NCBI GenBank assembly: GCA_963422385.1
Contig: OY729432.1
Coordinates: 1,860,001-1,924,000 of the forward strand
Origin: JAJDTQ01 sp963422385
Lineage (GTDB): Bacteria; Desulfobacterota; Binatia; UBA9968; JAJDTQ01
Length of the DNA: 64,000 nucleotides
Direction of reading: 5' to 3'
Shown here: piece after piece, positions 42,044-50,250 of the stretch
Numbering within the stretch: position 1 is the first letter of the stretch
Layout: each line of letters begins with the position of its first letter
Program-made: the position numbers and the translations under genes
The notes under the pieces: generated by a model
What the model saw: only the letters and a program-made list of their open reading frames with translations
Told to the model about the DNA's origin: nothing
Databases searched by the model: none

Positions 42044-42646
42044 ATGCGGTCGAAACGGTTATTGCTCTTGCTTGTACTGGTCGCCGGGGCGACCTTCGTC
42101 GGGGTCGAGGTTGCGCAACACATGCGGGAGCAGGCGAACCGGGACCCTCGCGACCTGTTGCAATTCACGCCCGGAGTGCCCTTGCAGGTCAGGAATTTTC
42201 GCCGGAGCATGATCCGGGACGGGCGGAAGGAATGGGAAATCAAGGGGGCCGAGGCCACCTACTACAAGGCGGAAGAGCGAACCGAGATACGGCGTCCACG
42301 GTTGGTCTTCTATCGGGAGGACGGCCGGACTCTGGAGGCCAGGGGCCGGGAAGGGAACATCTTTCTACCGGACGGAAACTTGGAACGAGCGGTTTTGAAC
42401 GGTGCGGTGGACATCGCCTACCAAGGTGCAAGATTTCGGACCGACAGGCTCATCTACCATCACGGCGATCACCGTGTGGTTTGTCCCGCCCGGGTCTGGG
42501 CCATGGTGGACGGCGTCGAATTCGAGGGCGAGAGCATGACCTACTCGTTGAACGACGAGATCCTGGAGGTTCCGGGGAAGGTGAGAACTACCATCCATGC
42601 CGGTCGGCGGGACGGTGGCTCGCCGGTCAAACGAGGAGCAGGGTGA
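42044..42646 (+). CDS. lptC: LPS export ABC transporter periplasmic protein LptC
   Basis: Inner-membrane-anchored bridge passing LPS from LptB2FG to LptA. The 200-residue protein starts with basic MRSKR and a transmembrane anchor (LLLLLVLVAGATFVGVEVA), then a periplasmic beta-jellyroll typical of LptC/OstA: REWEIKGAEATYYKAEERTEIRRPRLVFYREDGRTLEARGREGNIF and LNGAVDIAYQGARFRTDRLIY. The order lptC-lptA-lptB-rpoN confirms the assignment. Confidence 0.88.
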   Translation: MRSKRLLLLLVLVAGATFVGVEVAQHMREQANRDPRDLLQFTPGVPLQVRNFRRSMIRDGRKEWEIKGAEATYYKAEERTEIRRPRLVFYREDGRTLEARGREGNIFLPDGNLERAVLNGAVDIAYQGARFRTDRLIYHHGDHRVVCPARVWAMVDGVEFEGESMTYSLNDEILEVPGKVRTTIHAGRRDGGSPVKRGAG

Positions 42647-42652
42647 AGGTCG

Positions 42653-43201
42653 ATGAAACGTGACCGGAAGCTCCATGTCTCCAGCGTGAAGTTCTGTCTG
42701 GCGGTGGTCGTGCTGTTGCAGGCCGTCAGCTCCGTGGGAGGTGCGGCGGAAGGCGGCCCTCAGGGCGGAGAACGGAGCAGCGGCGGCCTCCTCGGGGACA
42801 AGGACACCGCTGTCGTGATCACCGCGGATTCCATGGAGCTCCGGCGCAAGACCAACACCATCATCTACAAGGGGAACGTCGTGGTGGTCCGGGACGACGT
42901 CGAGATGACCAGCGATGTCCTTTTTGCCCGCTATGACGCCAAGGGTGGGGGGGTGAGGAGCGTCGTCGCCGAAGGGACGGTGCGGGTGCGCCATGGGGGA
43001 CGCGAGATGACCGGTGACAAGGCTGTCTTCGATGGTTTGGCGGATACCATCACCGTGTCCGGCAACAGCACTGTCCGGGATGGGAACAACAGCATCTCGG
43101 GAGACCGCATCACGATTTATATGAAAGAGGATCGCAGCGTGGTGGAAAACAGTGGCGGGCGCGTCAGAGCGGTGGTATTCCCCGGGCAGTTGAATCGTTG
43201 A
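42653..43201 (+). CDS. lptA: Lipopolysaccharide transport periplasmic protein LptA
   Basis: Periplasmic OstA-like protein of 182 residues with an N-terminal signal peptide (VKFCLAVVVLLQAVSSVGGAA). The mature part has VVITADSMELRRKTNTIIYKGNVVVVRDDVEMTSDVLFARYD and GDKAVFDGLADTITVSGN, the repeated strand motif of the LptA filament. It begins 6 nt after lptC. Confidence 0.9.
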   Translation: MKRDRKLHVSSVKFCLAVVVLLQAVSSVGGAAEGGPQGGERSSGGLLGDKDTAVVITADSMELRRKTNTIIYKGNVVVVRDDVEMTSDVLFARYDAKGGGVRSVVAEGTVRVRHGGREMTGDKAVFDGLADTITVSGNSTVRDGNNSISGDRITIYMKEDRSVVENSGGRVRAVVFPGQLNR

Positions 43202-43223
43202 GAAATGGCGCAGGTCGGGCGCG

Positions 43224-43946
43224 ATGAGCGTTCTCAACGCAGAAGGCATCATAAAGGCGTATCGAGGTCGGCGGGTCGTCGATCAGGTCACGCTTGAAGT
43301 CAGGAGTGGAGAGGTGGTGGGTCTCCTGGGGCCCAACGGAGCAGGGAAGACGACGCTGTTCCACATCGTCATCGGTCTGGTTCGGGCCGACGGAGGAACG
43401 GTCACCCTCGACGGGACGAACCTTACGGCGGCTCCCGTTTACCAGCGCGCCCGGGCGGGCATCAGCTATCTGCCCCAGGAGTCTTCGGTATTCCGGGGCC
43501 TGACGGTCAAACGGAACCTGTTGGCCATTCTCGAAACCTTGGGACTGGGGAGGGACGAGGAGGAGGAAAGAAGCCGCCGACTCCTGGGCATGTTTGGGCT
43601 GGCGCATTTGGCCGATCAGAAGGCCTACACGTTATCGGGGGGCGAAAGACGGCGCGTCGAAATCGCCCGGGCACTCATTCTGTCGCCCTTCTTCGTGTTG
43701 TTGGACGAACCCTTCACCGGCGTCGACCCCATCGCCTTGGCGGATATAAAGTCCGTGATTCAGCAACTCACAAAGGCCGGTATCGGGGTTCTGATAACCG
43801 ATCACAACGTCAGGGAAACCCTGGAGATCTGCACCCGCGCCTATATCCTGAGCCAGGGAGTGGTGCTGGCGGAGGGGACCCCGAGCGACATCGCCGCCAG
43901 TGACAACGCACGCAGGGTCTATCTGGGCGAGGGATTCCGGCTGTAG
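43224..43946 (+). CDS. lptB: LPS export ABC transporter ATP-binding protein LptB
   Basis: Cytoplasmic ATPase of the LPS extractor. The 240-residue protein has Walker A LLGPNGAGKTTLF at residue 36, Q-loop ISYLPQESSVFRGLTVKRN (the LptB-specific segment), signature LSGGERRRVEIARAL, Walker B FVLLDEPFTGVDP and the switch His in LITDHNVRETLEI. Together with LptC and LptA it forms the core of LPS export; LptF and LptG are not in the window. Confidence 0.96.
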   Translation: MSVLNAEGIIKAYRGRRVVDQVTLEVRSGEVVGLLGPNGAGKTTLFHIVIGLVRADGGTVTLDGTNLTAAPVYQRARAGISYLPQESSVFRGLTVKRNLLAILETLGLGRDEEEERSRRLLGMFGLAHLADQKAYTLSGGERRRVEIARALILSPFFVLLDEPFTGVDPIALADIKSVIQQLTKAGIGVLITDHNVRETLEICTRAYILSQGVVLAEGTPSDIAASDNARRVYLGEGFRL

Positions 43947-43950
43947 TCCA

Positions 43951-45399
43951 ATGGCACTCGAAATCAAGCTCTCTCAGAAGATGATGCCGCAACTGGTGAT
44001 GACGCCCCAGTTGCAGCAGGCCATCAAGCTCCTTCAACTGTCCCAACTCGACCTCCAACAGAGGATTTCCGAGGAATTGCAAGAGAATCCGGCCCTGGAG
44101 GAAGCGCACGAGGACGTGGAAACCGGTGCCGAGGCCGTGCGCGAGCCCGAGGCGACGCACGAGATGATGGTCACTGACCGGATCGCGGACTGGCAGGACT
44201 ACCTGGACAATCACTCCAACTCGCGTCACGACATGGTGAGCACCGAGGTGGTTCGGGAGGAAGCCGACTTCCCGTCCCTGGAGAATACGGTGACCCGCCG
44301 GGAGACGCTCCAGGAACATCTTCTGTGGCAGCTTCGCATGGCTGGACTCGATCAGGCCGGCGAGAGTATCGGCATGTGCATCATCGGCAACCTGGACGAA
44401 CGGGGTTACCTGGAGGCGTCGGTCGAGGAGATCGGCGAGCTGGCTCATGCCGCGCCCGGTGCCATTGAAGAGGTGTTGGCGCACATCCAGTTGTTCGATC
44501 CCGTCGGCATCGCCGCGCGGGACCTGCGTGAGTGTCTACTGGTACAACTCCACAATGCCGGAATGGGGGCGAGCGTGGCCGCCGGCATGGTGGCGAATCA
44601 CCTTCACGATCTGGAGTACAAACAATATGACCGGATTGCGGCGGGCTTGAACGTCAGCCTCGAAGAGGTGATCGAGGCAGCTCATCTCATTGGCTGTCTC
44701 GAGCCCAAGCCGGCACGGGGCTTCGGCGACGACGAGGTCCGTACCATCATTCCGGATGTGGTGGTCCAGAAGGTGGCGGGGGAGTATGCCATATTCCTGA
44801 ACGACGACGGCGTCCCGCCCTTGCGGGTCAGTCCACTGGTGCGGCGTCTGGCTGGCGAGCGGGGAGAGGAAGTGCGCAAGGCCAAGGAGTACCTGGAGAC
44901 GAAGGTCCGTGCCGCCACTTGGCTGATCAAGAGCATCCACTGGCGTCAACAGACCCTTTATCGCGTCAGCGAGAGCATTTTCCGGTTTCAGCGTGAGTTC
45001 CTCGATCATGGCGTCGCCGGCCTCAAGCCGCTGGTGCTGCGTGAGGTCGCGTCGGAGATCGGCATGCACCCGTCCACGGTCAGCCGCGCCACCTCCAACA
45101 AGTATGCCCACACACCGCAGGGTGTTTTCGAGTTGAAGTTCTTCTTTCAAAGCGGGATCGCCCGCAATGACGGCTCCACGGTCGTGTCGTCGGAGTCGGT
45201 TCGTGACAAGATCAAGACGTTGGTGGAGTCCGAGGATCACGGGAAGCCCCTGAGTGACCAGGAGATCGCCGTCGCGCTGCAGGGTGTCGGTATCGACATC
45301 GCACGCCGGACGGTGGCCAAGTACCGCGAGCAGCTTGGTATTCTGCCGTCATCCCGGAGACGGGAACCGTTCGCGAATCATCGGGTCGCGCCGGACTGA
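43951..45399 (+). CDS. rpoN: RNA polymerase sigma-54 factor
   Basis: Alternative sigma factor for -24/-12 promoters. The 482-residue protein has the Q- and L-rich region I (LSQKMMPQLVMTPQLQQAIKLLQLSQLDLQQRI), the acidic region II, the core-binding domain, the HTH (VASEIGMHPSTVSRATSNKYAHTPQGVFELKFFF) and the RpoN box ARRTVAKYRE at the C terminus. ATG 43951 is 4 nt after lptB. The lptB-rpoN linkage is conserved in proteobacteria. Confidence 0.97.
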   Translation: MALEIKLSQKMMPQLVMTPQLQQAIKLLQLSQLDLQQRISEELQENPALEEAHEDVETGAEAVREPEATHEMMVTDRIADWQDYLDNHSNSRHDMVSTEVVREEADFPSLENTVTRRETLQEHLLWQLRMAGLDQAGESIGMCIIGNLDERGYLEASVEEIGELAHAAPGAIEEVLAHIQLFDPVGIAARDLRECLLVQLHNAGMGASVAAGMVANHLHDLEYKQYDRIAAGLNVSLEEVIEAAHLIGCLEPKPARGFGDDEVRTIIPDVVVQKVAGEYAIFLNDDGVPPLRVSPLVRRLAGERGEEVRKAKEYLETKVRAATWLIKSIHWRQQTLYRVSESIFRFQREFLDHGVAGLKPLVLREVASEIGMHPSTVSRATSNKYAHTPQGVFELKFFFQSGIARNDGSTVVSSESVRDKIKTLVESEDHGKPLSDQEIAVALQGVGIDIARRTVAKYREQLGILPSSRRREPFANHRVAPD

Positions 45400-45429
45400 T
45401 GCGGCGCGCGTCCACAAAGGGGGTAAAGG

Positions 45430-45897
45430 TTGCGAATCACCGACGTTCTGGATCCTGAGGCGGTCATTCCGAGTCTCGAGGCGCGGGAAAAGTTTGCCGT
45501 GCTCGAAGAGATCGTGACGCGGGTGTCGAGTCACTACGGATTCGAGGACTCGCAACGATTGCTCGAGGTGGTCCACGCCCGGGAAAGGATATGCAGCACC
45601 GCGATCGGGGAGGGAGTCGCCATACCCCACGGCAAGCTGCCCGGTTTGAAACGCGTCTTCATCGCCTTTGCCCGCAGCCGTGAAGGAGTTGATTTCGACG
45701 CCCAGGATGGCGCTCCCACGCATCTTTTCTTTCTGCTGGTTGCTCCCGAAGGCTCGACCTCCGAGCATCTGAGCGCCTTGGCACGGGTGTCCCGGCTGGT
45801 GAAGGACGCGTCGCTCAGGGAGCACCTGATGCGGGTCCAGACCCCCGAGGAAGTGGTGAGTCTTATCGAGGAGAAGGAAAGGAGCCTCCGACCTTGA
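45430..45897 (+). CDS. ptsN: PTS IIA-like nitrogen-regulatory protein (EIIA-Ntr)
   Basis: Phosphoacceptor of the nitrogen PTS, 155 residues. The phosphorylation site His lies in VAIPHGKLPGLKRVFIAFAR near residue 66, preceded by TAIGEG, and PTHLFFLLVAPEGSTSEHL follows. Start codon is TTG at 45430 with GGTAAAGG upstream. Ribosome hibernation factor hpf, often found between rpoN and ptsN, is absent here. Confidence 0.9.
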   Translation: MRITDVLDPEAVIPSLEAREKFAVLEEIVTRVSSHYGFEDSQRLLEVVHARERICSTAIGEGVAIPHGKLPGLKRVFIAFARSREGVDFDAQDGAPTHLFFLLVAPEGSTSEHLSALARVSRLVKDASLREHLMRVQTPEEVVSLIEEKERSLRP

Positions 45898-45928
45898 CGC
45901 CTTCGAGTCGGAAATCTCGATTTCCCTC

Positions 45929-46258
45929 ATGTCCTTCGGTTACAAGTACGGGATTCCCGCCGAAGCCGACAGGGTCTTTGGCGTGAGGTTCCTTCCCAAC
46001 CCGTTTTTTGTTAGTGGGTTGGAGGCCAAGAGCGGATTGGCGCCGGAAGTCCGGAATTTCCTGCTCAGTCGAACGGAGACGCACGCGTTCATGGAGCGAA
46101 TGACCGCGTTGCCTGACTCCACCCTGCCGAGCTACGAGCGCGAGAGCAATCCGACCTTGGCCTTCGGTTGTACCGTCGGCAAGCACAGGTCGGGGGTGCT
46201 GGCTGCCGGGTTCGCGCGGCTCCTCGTGGCGCATTCGGTTGAGGCACCGGGACATTGA
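45929..46258 (+). CDS. rapZ: RapZ C-terminal domain only (N-terminal ATPase domain lost)
   Basis: From ATG 45929 the 109 residues MSFGYKYGIPAEADRVFGVRFLPNPFFVSGLEAKSGLAPEV...LAFGCTVGKHRSGVLAA match the RNA-binding C-terminal domain of RapZ (YvcJ). Homology continues upstream of this ATG: the same frame reads FESEISISLM, the linker strand before SFGYKYG. Then it meets the end of ptsN. The N-terminal P-loop domain, about 160 residues, is gone. Either a free C-terminal-domain protein is made, or this is a pseudogene. It lies where hprK/rapZ occur in related operons. Confidence 0.75.
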   Translation: MSFGYKYGIPAEADRVFGVRFLPNPFFVSGLEAKSGLAPEVRNFLLSRTETHAFMERMTALPDSTLPSYERESNPTLAFGCTVGKHRSGVLAAGFARLLVAHSVEAPGH

Positions 46259-46268
46259 CAGATGATCG

Positions 46269-46544
46269 ATGCACCGCGTTAGAAAGAAACTCGAGATAAA
46301 GAACCGCCTCGGGATGCACGCCCGCGCCTCCGCCTTACTGGTCCGGACCGTGAATCAATTCGCTTCGGAGGTGAAGATCTCCAAGGACGACAACGTCGTG
46401 AATGCGCGAAGCATCATGGGCGTCTTGACGCTGGGAGCGGCCAAGGGGAGTAAAATCCGCGTTGAGACGAAGGGGGACGACGCCCGGGAAGCGATGCTTG
46501 CCATCGAGCAGCTCATCGAGGACAAATTTCGCGAGAGCGACTAG
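46269..46544 (+). CDS. ptsH: Phosphocarrier protein HPr
   Basis: 91 residues with the histidine phosphorylation site GMHARASALLVR (His at residue 17) and the serine-region motif ARSIMGVLTLGAAKGSKI (Ser at residue 48). It starts 10 nt after the RapZ fragment. Neither enzyme I (ptsI) nor HPr kinase (hprK) is present in the window, so phosphate supply to HPr must come from elsewhere. Confidence 0.93.
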   Translation: MHRVRKKLEIKNRLGMHARASALLVRTVNQFASEVKISKDDNVVNARSIMGVLTLGAAKGSKIRVETKGDDAREAMLAIEQLIEDKFRESD

Positions 46545-46580
46545 AAAGACACCAACGGAAGGGTCGAACAGGAATTATCC

Positions 46581-47756
46581 ATGACGAACAAAGATTTTGT
46601 TTTCACCTCGGAGTCGGTTTCGGAGGGACATCCCGACAAGATGTGCGATCAGATCTCGGACGCGGTGCTCGACGCCCATCTGGCGCAGGACCCGGACAGC
46701 CGGGTCGCATGCGAGACCCTGGTCAAGAATGATCTGGTCGTGATAGCGGGCGAGATTACCAGCAAGGGCAAGGTGGACTACGAGAGCGTGGCGCGCCGGG
46801 TGGCTCTCGACATCGGTTACGATGACCCCTCCAAGGGTTTCGACGGCAACACCTGTGAGGTTCTCGTGAGACTGGTGAGCCAGTCCCCCAACATCTCCCA
46901 GGGAGTCACGGAGGGCCAAGGCCTGTTCAAGGAGCAGGGCGCGGGCGATCAGGGGATGATGTTCGGCTATGCTTGCGACGAGACCGAAGAGTTGATGCCG
47001 CTGCCGATCAAGCTCGCCCATGACCTGATGTCCTATCTGGCGAAGCTGAGGAAATCCGGAGAGGCGCCGTTCCTTCGACCGGATTCCAAATCCCAGGTGA
47101 GCGTCGAGTACAGAGATGGACGGCCGCACCGGGTCAGCAACGTGGTGGTGTCGACCCAGCACGTCGGCGACGTGGAGCACGGGAAGCTCAAGGAAACCGT
47201 CATCGAGAACGTCATCCGGGCCGTGGTGCCGGACCGATACCTGAACAACGATACGGAATTTCTGGTCAACCCCACGGGCAGCTTCGAGATCGGAGGGCCG
47301 CAGGCCGATGCCGGCATCACCGGCCGCAAGATCATCGTGGACACCTACGGCGGTATGGGGCGTCACGGCGGCGGCGCGTTCTCGGGCAAGGACCCTTCCA
47401 AGGTCGACAGGAGCGCGGCGTACGTGGCCCGCTACGTGGCCAAGAATGTCGTGGCCGCCAAACTGGCGCAACGCTGCGAGATCCAGCTCGCCTACGTCAT
47501 CGGCGTGGCGGAGCCGGTCTCCATCGCCGTCGATACCTTCGGCACCGGCGTGGTCCCGGACTCCGAGATCGTGAAGCTGGTGCGGGAGAACTTCGAGCTT
47601 ACCCCGAAGGGAATCATCGACGCCCTGAACCTGCGAGCGCCCATCTACCAGAAATCCGCTGCCTACGGTCATTTCGGCCGCCAGCCGGAGAACGGTCTCT
47701 TCACCTGGGAGCAGACCGATCGGGCGGCGAGGCTGAGCAGCGGAGTCAAGGGGTAG
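46581..47756 (+). CDS. metK: S-adenosylmethionine synthase
   Basis: Makes SAM from methionine and ATP. It has 391 residues, with FTSESVSEGHPDKMCDQISDAVLD at the N terminus, the hexapeptide-type GAGDQGMMFGYACDET near residue 122 and the P-loop-like GGGAFSGKDPSKVDRSAAYVARY near residue 262. The gap to ptsH is only 36 nt, too short for a SAM riboswitch. It is followed by ahcY, so SAM cycle genes are together. Confidence 0.97.
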   Translation: MTNKDFVFTSESVSEGHPDKMCDQISDAVLDAHLAQDPDSRVACETLVKNDLVVIAGEITSKGKVDYESVARRVALDIGYDDPSKGFDGNTCEVLVRLVSQSPNISQGVTEGQGLFKEQGAGDQGMMFGYACDETEELMPLPIKLAHDLMSYLAKLRKSGEAPFLRPDSKSQVSVEYRDGRPHRVSNVVVSTQHVGDVEHGKLKETVIENVIRAVVPDRYLNNDTEFLVNPTGSFEIGGPQADAGITGRKIIVDTYGGMGRHGGGAFSGKDPSKVDRSAAYVARYVAKNVVAAKLAQRCEIQLAYVIGVAEPVSIAVDTFGTGVVPDSEIVKLVRENFELTPKGIIDALNLRAPIYQKSAAYGHFGRQPENGLFTWEQTDRAARLSSGVKG

Positions 47757-47840
47757 CACCCAAACCCACACCCATAACTAGTCCGTCGGTGACGGCTGCA
47801 CGGTAGCGGTGCAAGCAGGCCGGCGGAGACGGAGAGGAAC

Positions 47841-49109
47841 ATGGCGAAATCGAAATTCGACATCGCGGACCCCGGATTGGCGGACGACGGCTGGAAGCGC
47901 GTTCTTTGGGCGGATCAGGAAATGCCGGTGCTCCGGAACGTACGCGCCCGTTTTCAAAAAGAGAAGCCGTTGAGGGGCCTGCGGTTCTCCGCCTGCCTGC
48001 ACGTGACCGCGGAAACCGCCAACCTCGTGCGCACCCTCAAGGCTGGCGGCGCCGACGTGGTGCTGTGCGCGTCCAACCCGCTGTCGACACAGGACGACGT
48101 GGCGGCGGCGCTGATGAAGAAGGAAAGCCTGTCCGTGTACGCGGTGCGCGGCGAGGATCACAAAACCTACTACAGGCATCTGAGGGCGGCGCTGGATCAC
48201 CGGCCGGTCATCACCATGGACGACGGCGCCGACCTGGTGTCCATGCTTCATCAGGAATACGCGAACCTGGCATCCGGGATGGTGGCGTCCATGGAGGAAA
48301 CCACCACGGGCGTCATCCGGCTCCGCGCCCTGGAGGCGGACAAGGCGCTGAAGATCCCCATCATCGCGGTCAACGATGCCGCCACCAAACACCTCTTCGA
48401 CAACCGCTACGGCACCGGCCAGTCCACCATCGATGGTATCATCCGGGCCACGGACGTGCTCCTGGCGGGCAAACGGGTGGTGGTAGCGGGCTACGGCTGG
48501 TGCGGTCGGGGCGTGGCTTCCCGGGCCCGGGGCATGGGCGCCAAGGTCGTGGTCACCGAGGTGGACCCCGTACGCGCCCTGGAGGCATCCATGGACGGCT
48601 TCGACGTCATGCCCATGAAGGACGCCGCCAAGGTCGGCGACCTCTTCATTACCCTGACCGGGGATATGCACGTCATCCGCAAGGAGCACCTGCGGGCCAT
48701 GAAGGACGGCGCCATCATCTGCAACTCCGGCCACTTCGACATCGAGATCGACATCAAGGCCCTCACGGAAATGGCGGAGAAACGCGACAAGAACGTGAGG
48801 AACCACGTCGACTGCTACACCCTACCCGGCGGAAAGCGCATTTTCCTTCTCGGCGAAGGACGTCTGGTCAACCTTGCCGCCGCCGAAGGGCACCCTGCCT
48901 CGGTCATGGACATGAGCTTCGCCACCCAGGCCCTGGCCTCCGAGTGGGCGGTCAAGCAGCGAGACGAACTGTCACCCCAAGTCTACGACGTTCCCCAGGC
49001 CTTGGTGGAATGGGTCGCCAGCATCAAGCTCGCCACCATGGGCACCCGGATCGACAAGCTCACCCGTGAGCAGAAGCGCTACCTGTCTTCGTGGGAAATG
49101 GGGACCTGA
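47841..49109 (+). CDS. ahcY: Adenosylhomocysteinase
   Basis: Hydrolyses S-adenosylhomocysteine to adenosine and homocysteine with bound NAD. It has 422 residues. The substrate region SACLHVTAETANLVRTL, the block MEETTTGVIRL, the NAD-binding motif VVVAGYGWCGRGVASRARGMGA near residue 215 and GHFDIEID are all present. The C terminus ends EQKRYLSSWEMGT, the short prokaryotic form. The 84-nt gap after metK has two small hairpins but does not fit the SAH-riboswitch pattern as I know it. Confidence 0.97.
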   Translation: MAKSKFDIADPGLADDGWKRVLWADQEMPVLRNVRARFQKEKPLRGLRFSACLHVTAETANLVRTLKAGGADVVLCASNPLSTQDDVAAALMKKESLSVYAVRGEDHKTYYRHLRAALDHRPVITMDDGADLVSMLHQEYANLASGMVASMEETTTGVIRLRALEADKALKIPIIAVNDAATKHLFDNRYGTGQSTIDGIIRATDVLLAGKRVVVAGYGWCGRGVASRARGMGAKVVVTEVDPVRALEASMDGFDVMPMKDAAKVGDLFITLTGDMHVIRKEHLRAMKDGAIICNSGHFDIEIDIKALTEMAEKRDKNVRNHVDCYTLPGGKRIFLLGEGRLVNLAAAEGHPASVMDMSFATQALASEWAVKQRDELSPQVYDVPQALVEWVASIKLATMGTRIDKLTREQKRYLSSWEMGT

Positions 49110-49247
49110 AAAGACACCGGGAGAATGTCGCTATTCCCCATACATTTCCGTGATGATCCGTCGAAGCCGGTATCTGATCGATCGCTTCATTGCCGAGCAG
49201 CAGTGTCATCGGCAAACCTCCAAACAACGGTCCCCACGTGGCCTCGG

Positions 49248-49276
49248 TTGACGTGCTCGGTATTTTCGGCCATATT
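49248..49276 (+). promoter_or_regulatory. Predicted promoter of tRNA-Phe
   Basis: TTGACG (49248-49253) and CATATT (49271-49276), spacer 17 nt, ending 11 nt before the tRNA 5' end. A shifted -10 TATTTT (49273-49278) is also possible. Confidence 0.45.
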
Positions 49277-49287
49277 TTTCCACCTCT

Positions 49288-49360
<73 letters not shown>

Positions 49361-49485
49361 CTCCCCTCCATCGGTCAAAGCCTTGCCGTGTGCGCCCCTA
49401 CCGATACTCCGAAACGCCGTCCCGGGCAAATCCAAGCCGTTTTCGTGGCCTTTCCCGTGATCGGCTCACGCACGGCAGATTGCTC

Positions 49486-49515
49486 TTGACAGCCTTCCGG
49501 CAAGGGTAATAGTCT
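49486..49515 (+). promoter_or_regulatory. Promoter-like sequence upstream of the dead TRAP permease
   Basis: TTGACA (49486-49491) with TAGTCT (49510-49515) at 18 nt or ATAGTC at 17 nt. It now precedes only a truncated permease gene. Confidence 0.35.
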
Positions 49516-49550
49516 GGCCCGGCATCGGACAAGGCCCCCACGTCGCGCGG

Positions 49551-50164
49551 GTGTCGAACCGCGAGAAGCTCATGGTCCTGGGCGTCATCTTCATCGGGGT
49601 GGCCACGCCCACGGAGGCGGCGGCCTTGGGCGCGCCAAGCACGGCCATGTACCGCAACCTTACGGTGAAGGTGGTGGAGTCGGTGATGAGCACCGTACTC
49701 GTCTCCGTTGTGGTGCTCAGGATCATTCCGGCTTCCAATGCCTTCAGTCAGGTGTTGGCGTTCACCGGAGCCAGCCGGGGACTGGTGGAAATGGTGGCGG
49801 ATTTCGATGCGGCGCGGGTGGTGGTCCTGGTGCTCATGATGTTGATCGTGCCGGTGCTGGGCATGTTCATCGACCAGATCTCCGTCATGATGATCACGGT
49901 GCCCATCTACTTCCCGCTGGCCGCACAACTCGGCTTCGCCCCCATCTGGTTCGGGATCCTGATGCTCCTGAACATGGAGGTGGTCAACACCACGCGCCCT
50001 TCGGTCTCCAGTTGTTCGTCCTCAATGGCGTGGTCCCGGACGCTTCCATGGTCGAGTTCTACCGGAGTTGCTTTCCCTTCGTGCTGCTTGACATGTTGAA
50101 TCTGGCGGTCATGATCGTTTTTCCCGCACTGGTGCCGACTCTGCCTCGACTCATGCTACGTTGA
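49551..50164 (+). pseudogene. TRAP transporter large permease (DctM), 5'-truncated and frameshifted
   Basis: The frame from 49551 reads SNREKLMVLGVIFIGVATPTEAAALGA, then FSQVLAFTGASRGLVEMV, FIDQISVMMITVPIYFPL and WFGILMLLNMEVVNTT, the C-terminal part of DctM. At about 49995 one base is missing in the ACGCCGCCC that should encode TPPFG, and the rest continues in another frame as FGLQLFVLNGVVPDASMVEF...MIVFPALVPTLPRLMLR to a normal stop at 50164. About 250 N-terminal residues are absent. An intact DctM is at 53564-54877. Confidence 0.88.
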
Positions 50165-50250
50165 ATCCGTGAAGTGGCGAACCAACCGGGCGAGGAGGGG
50201 TCGTGAGGTAAGCGGGCCCATCACGACCCCAAGGCACTCTACGGAACCTG

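Noticed and set aside
46545..46580. SAM riboswitch before metK
   Set aside because: The gap is only 36 bases.
47757..47840. SAH riboswitch before ahcY
   Set aside because: The 84-nt gap has two small hairpins (for instance TGCAC/GTGCA) but not the conserved core of that riboswitch.
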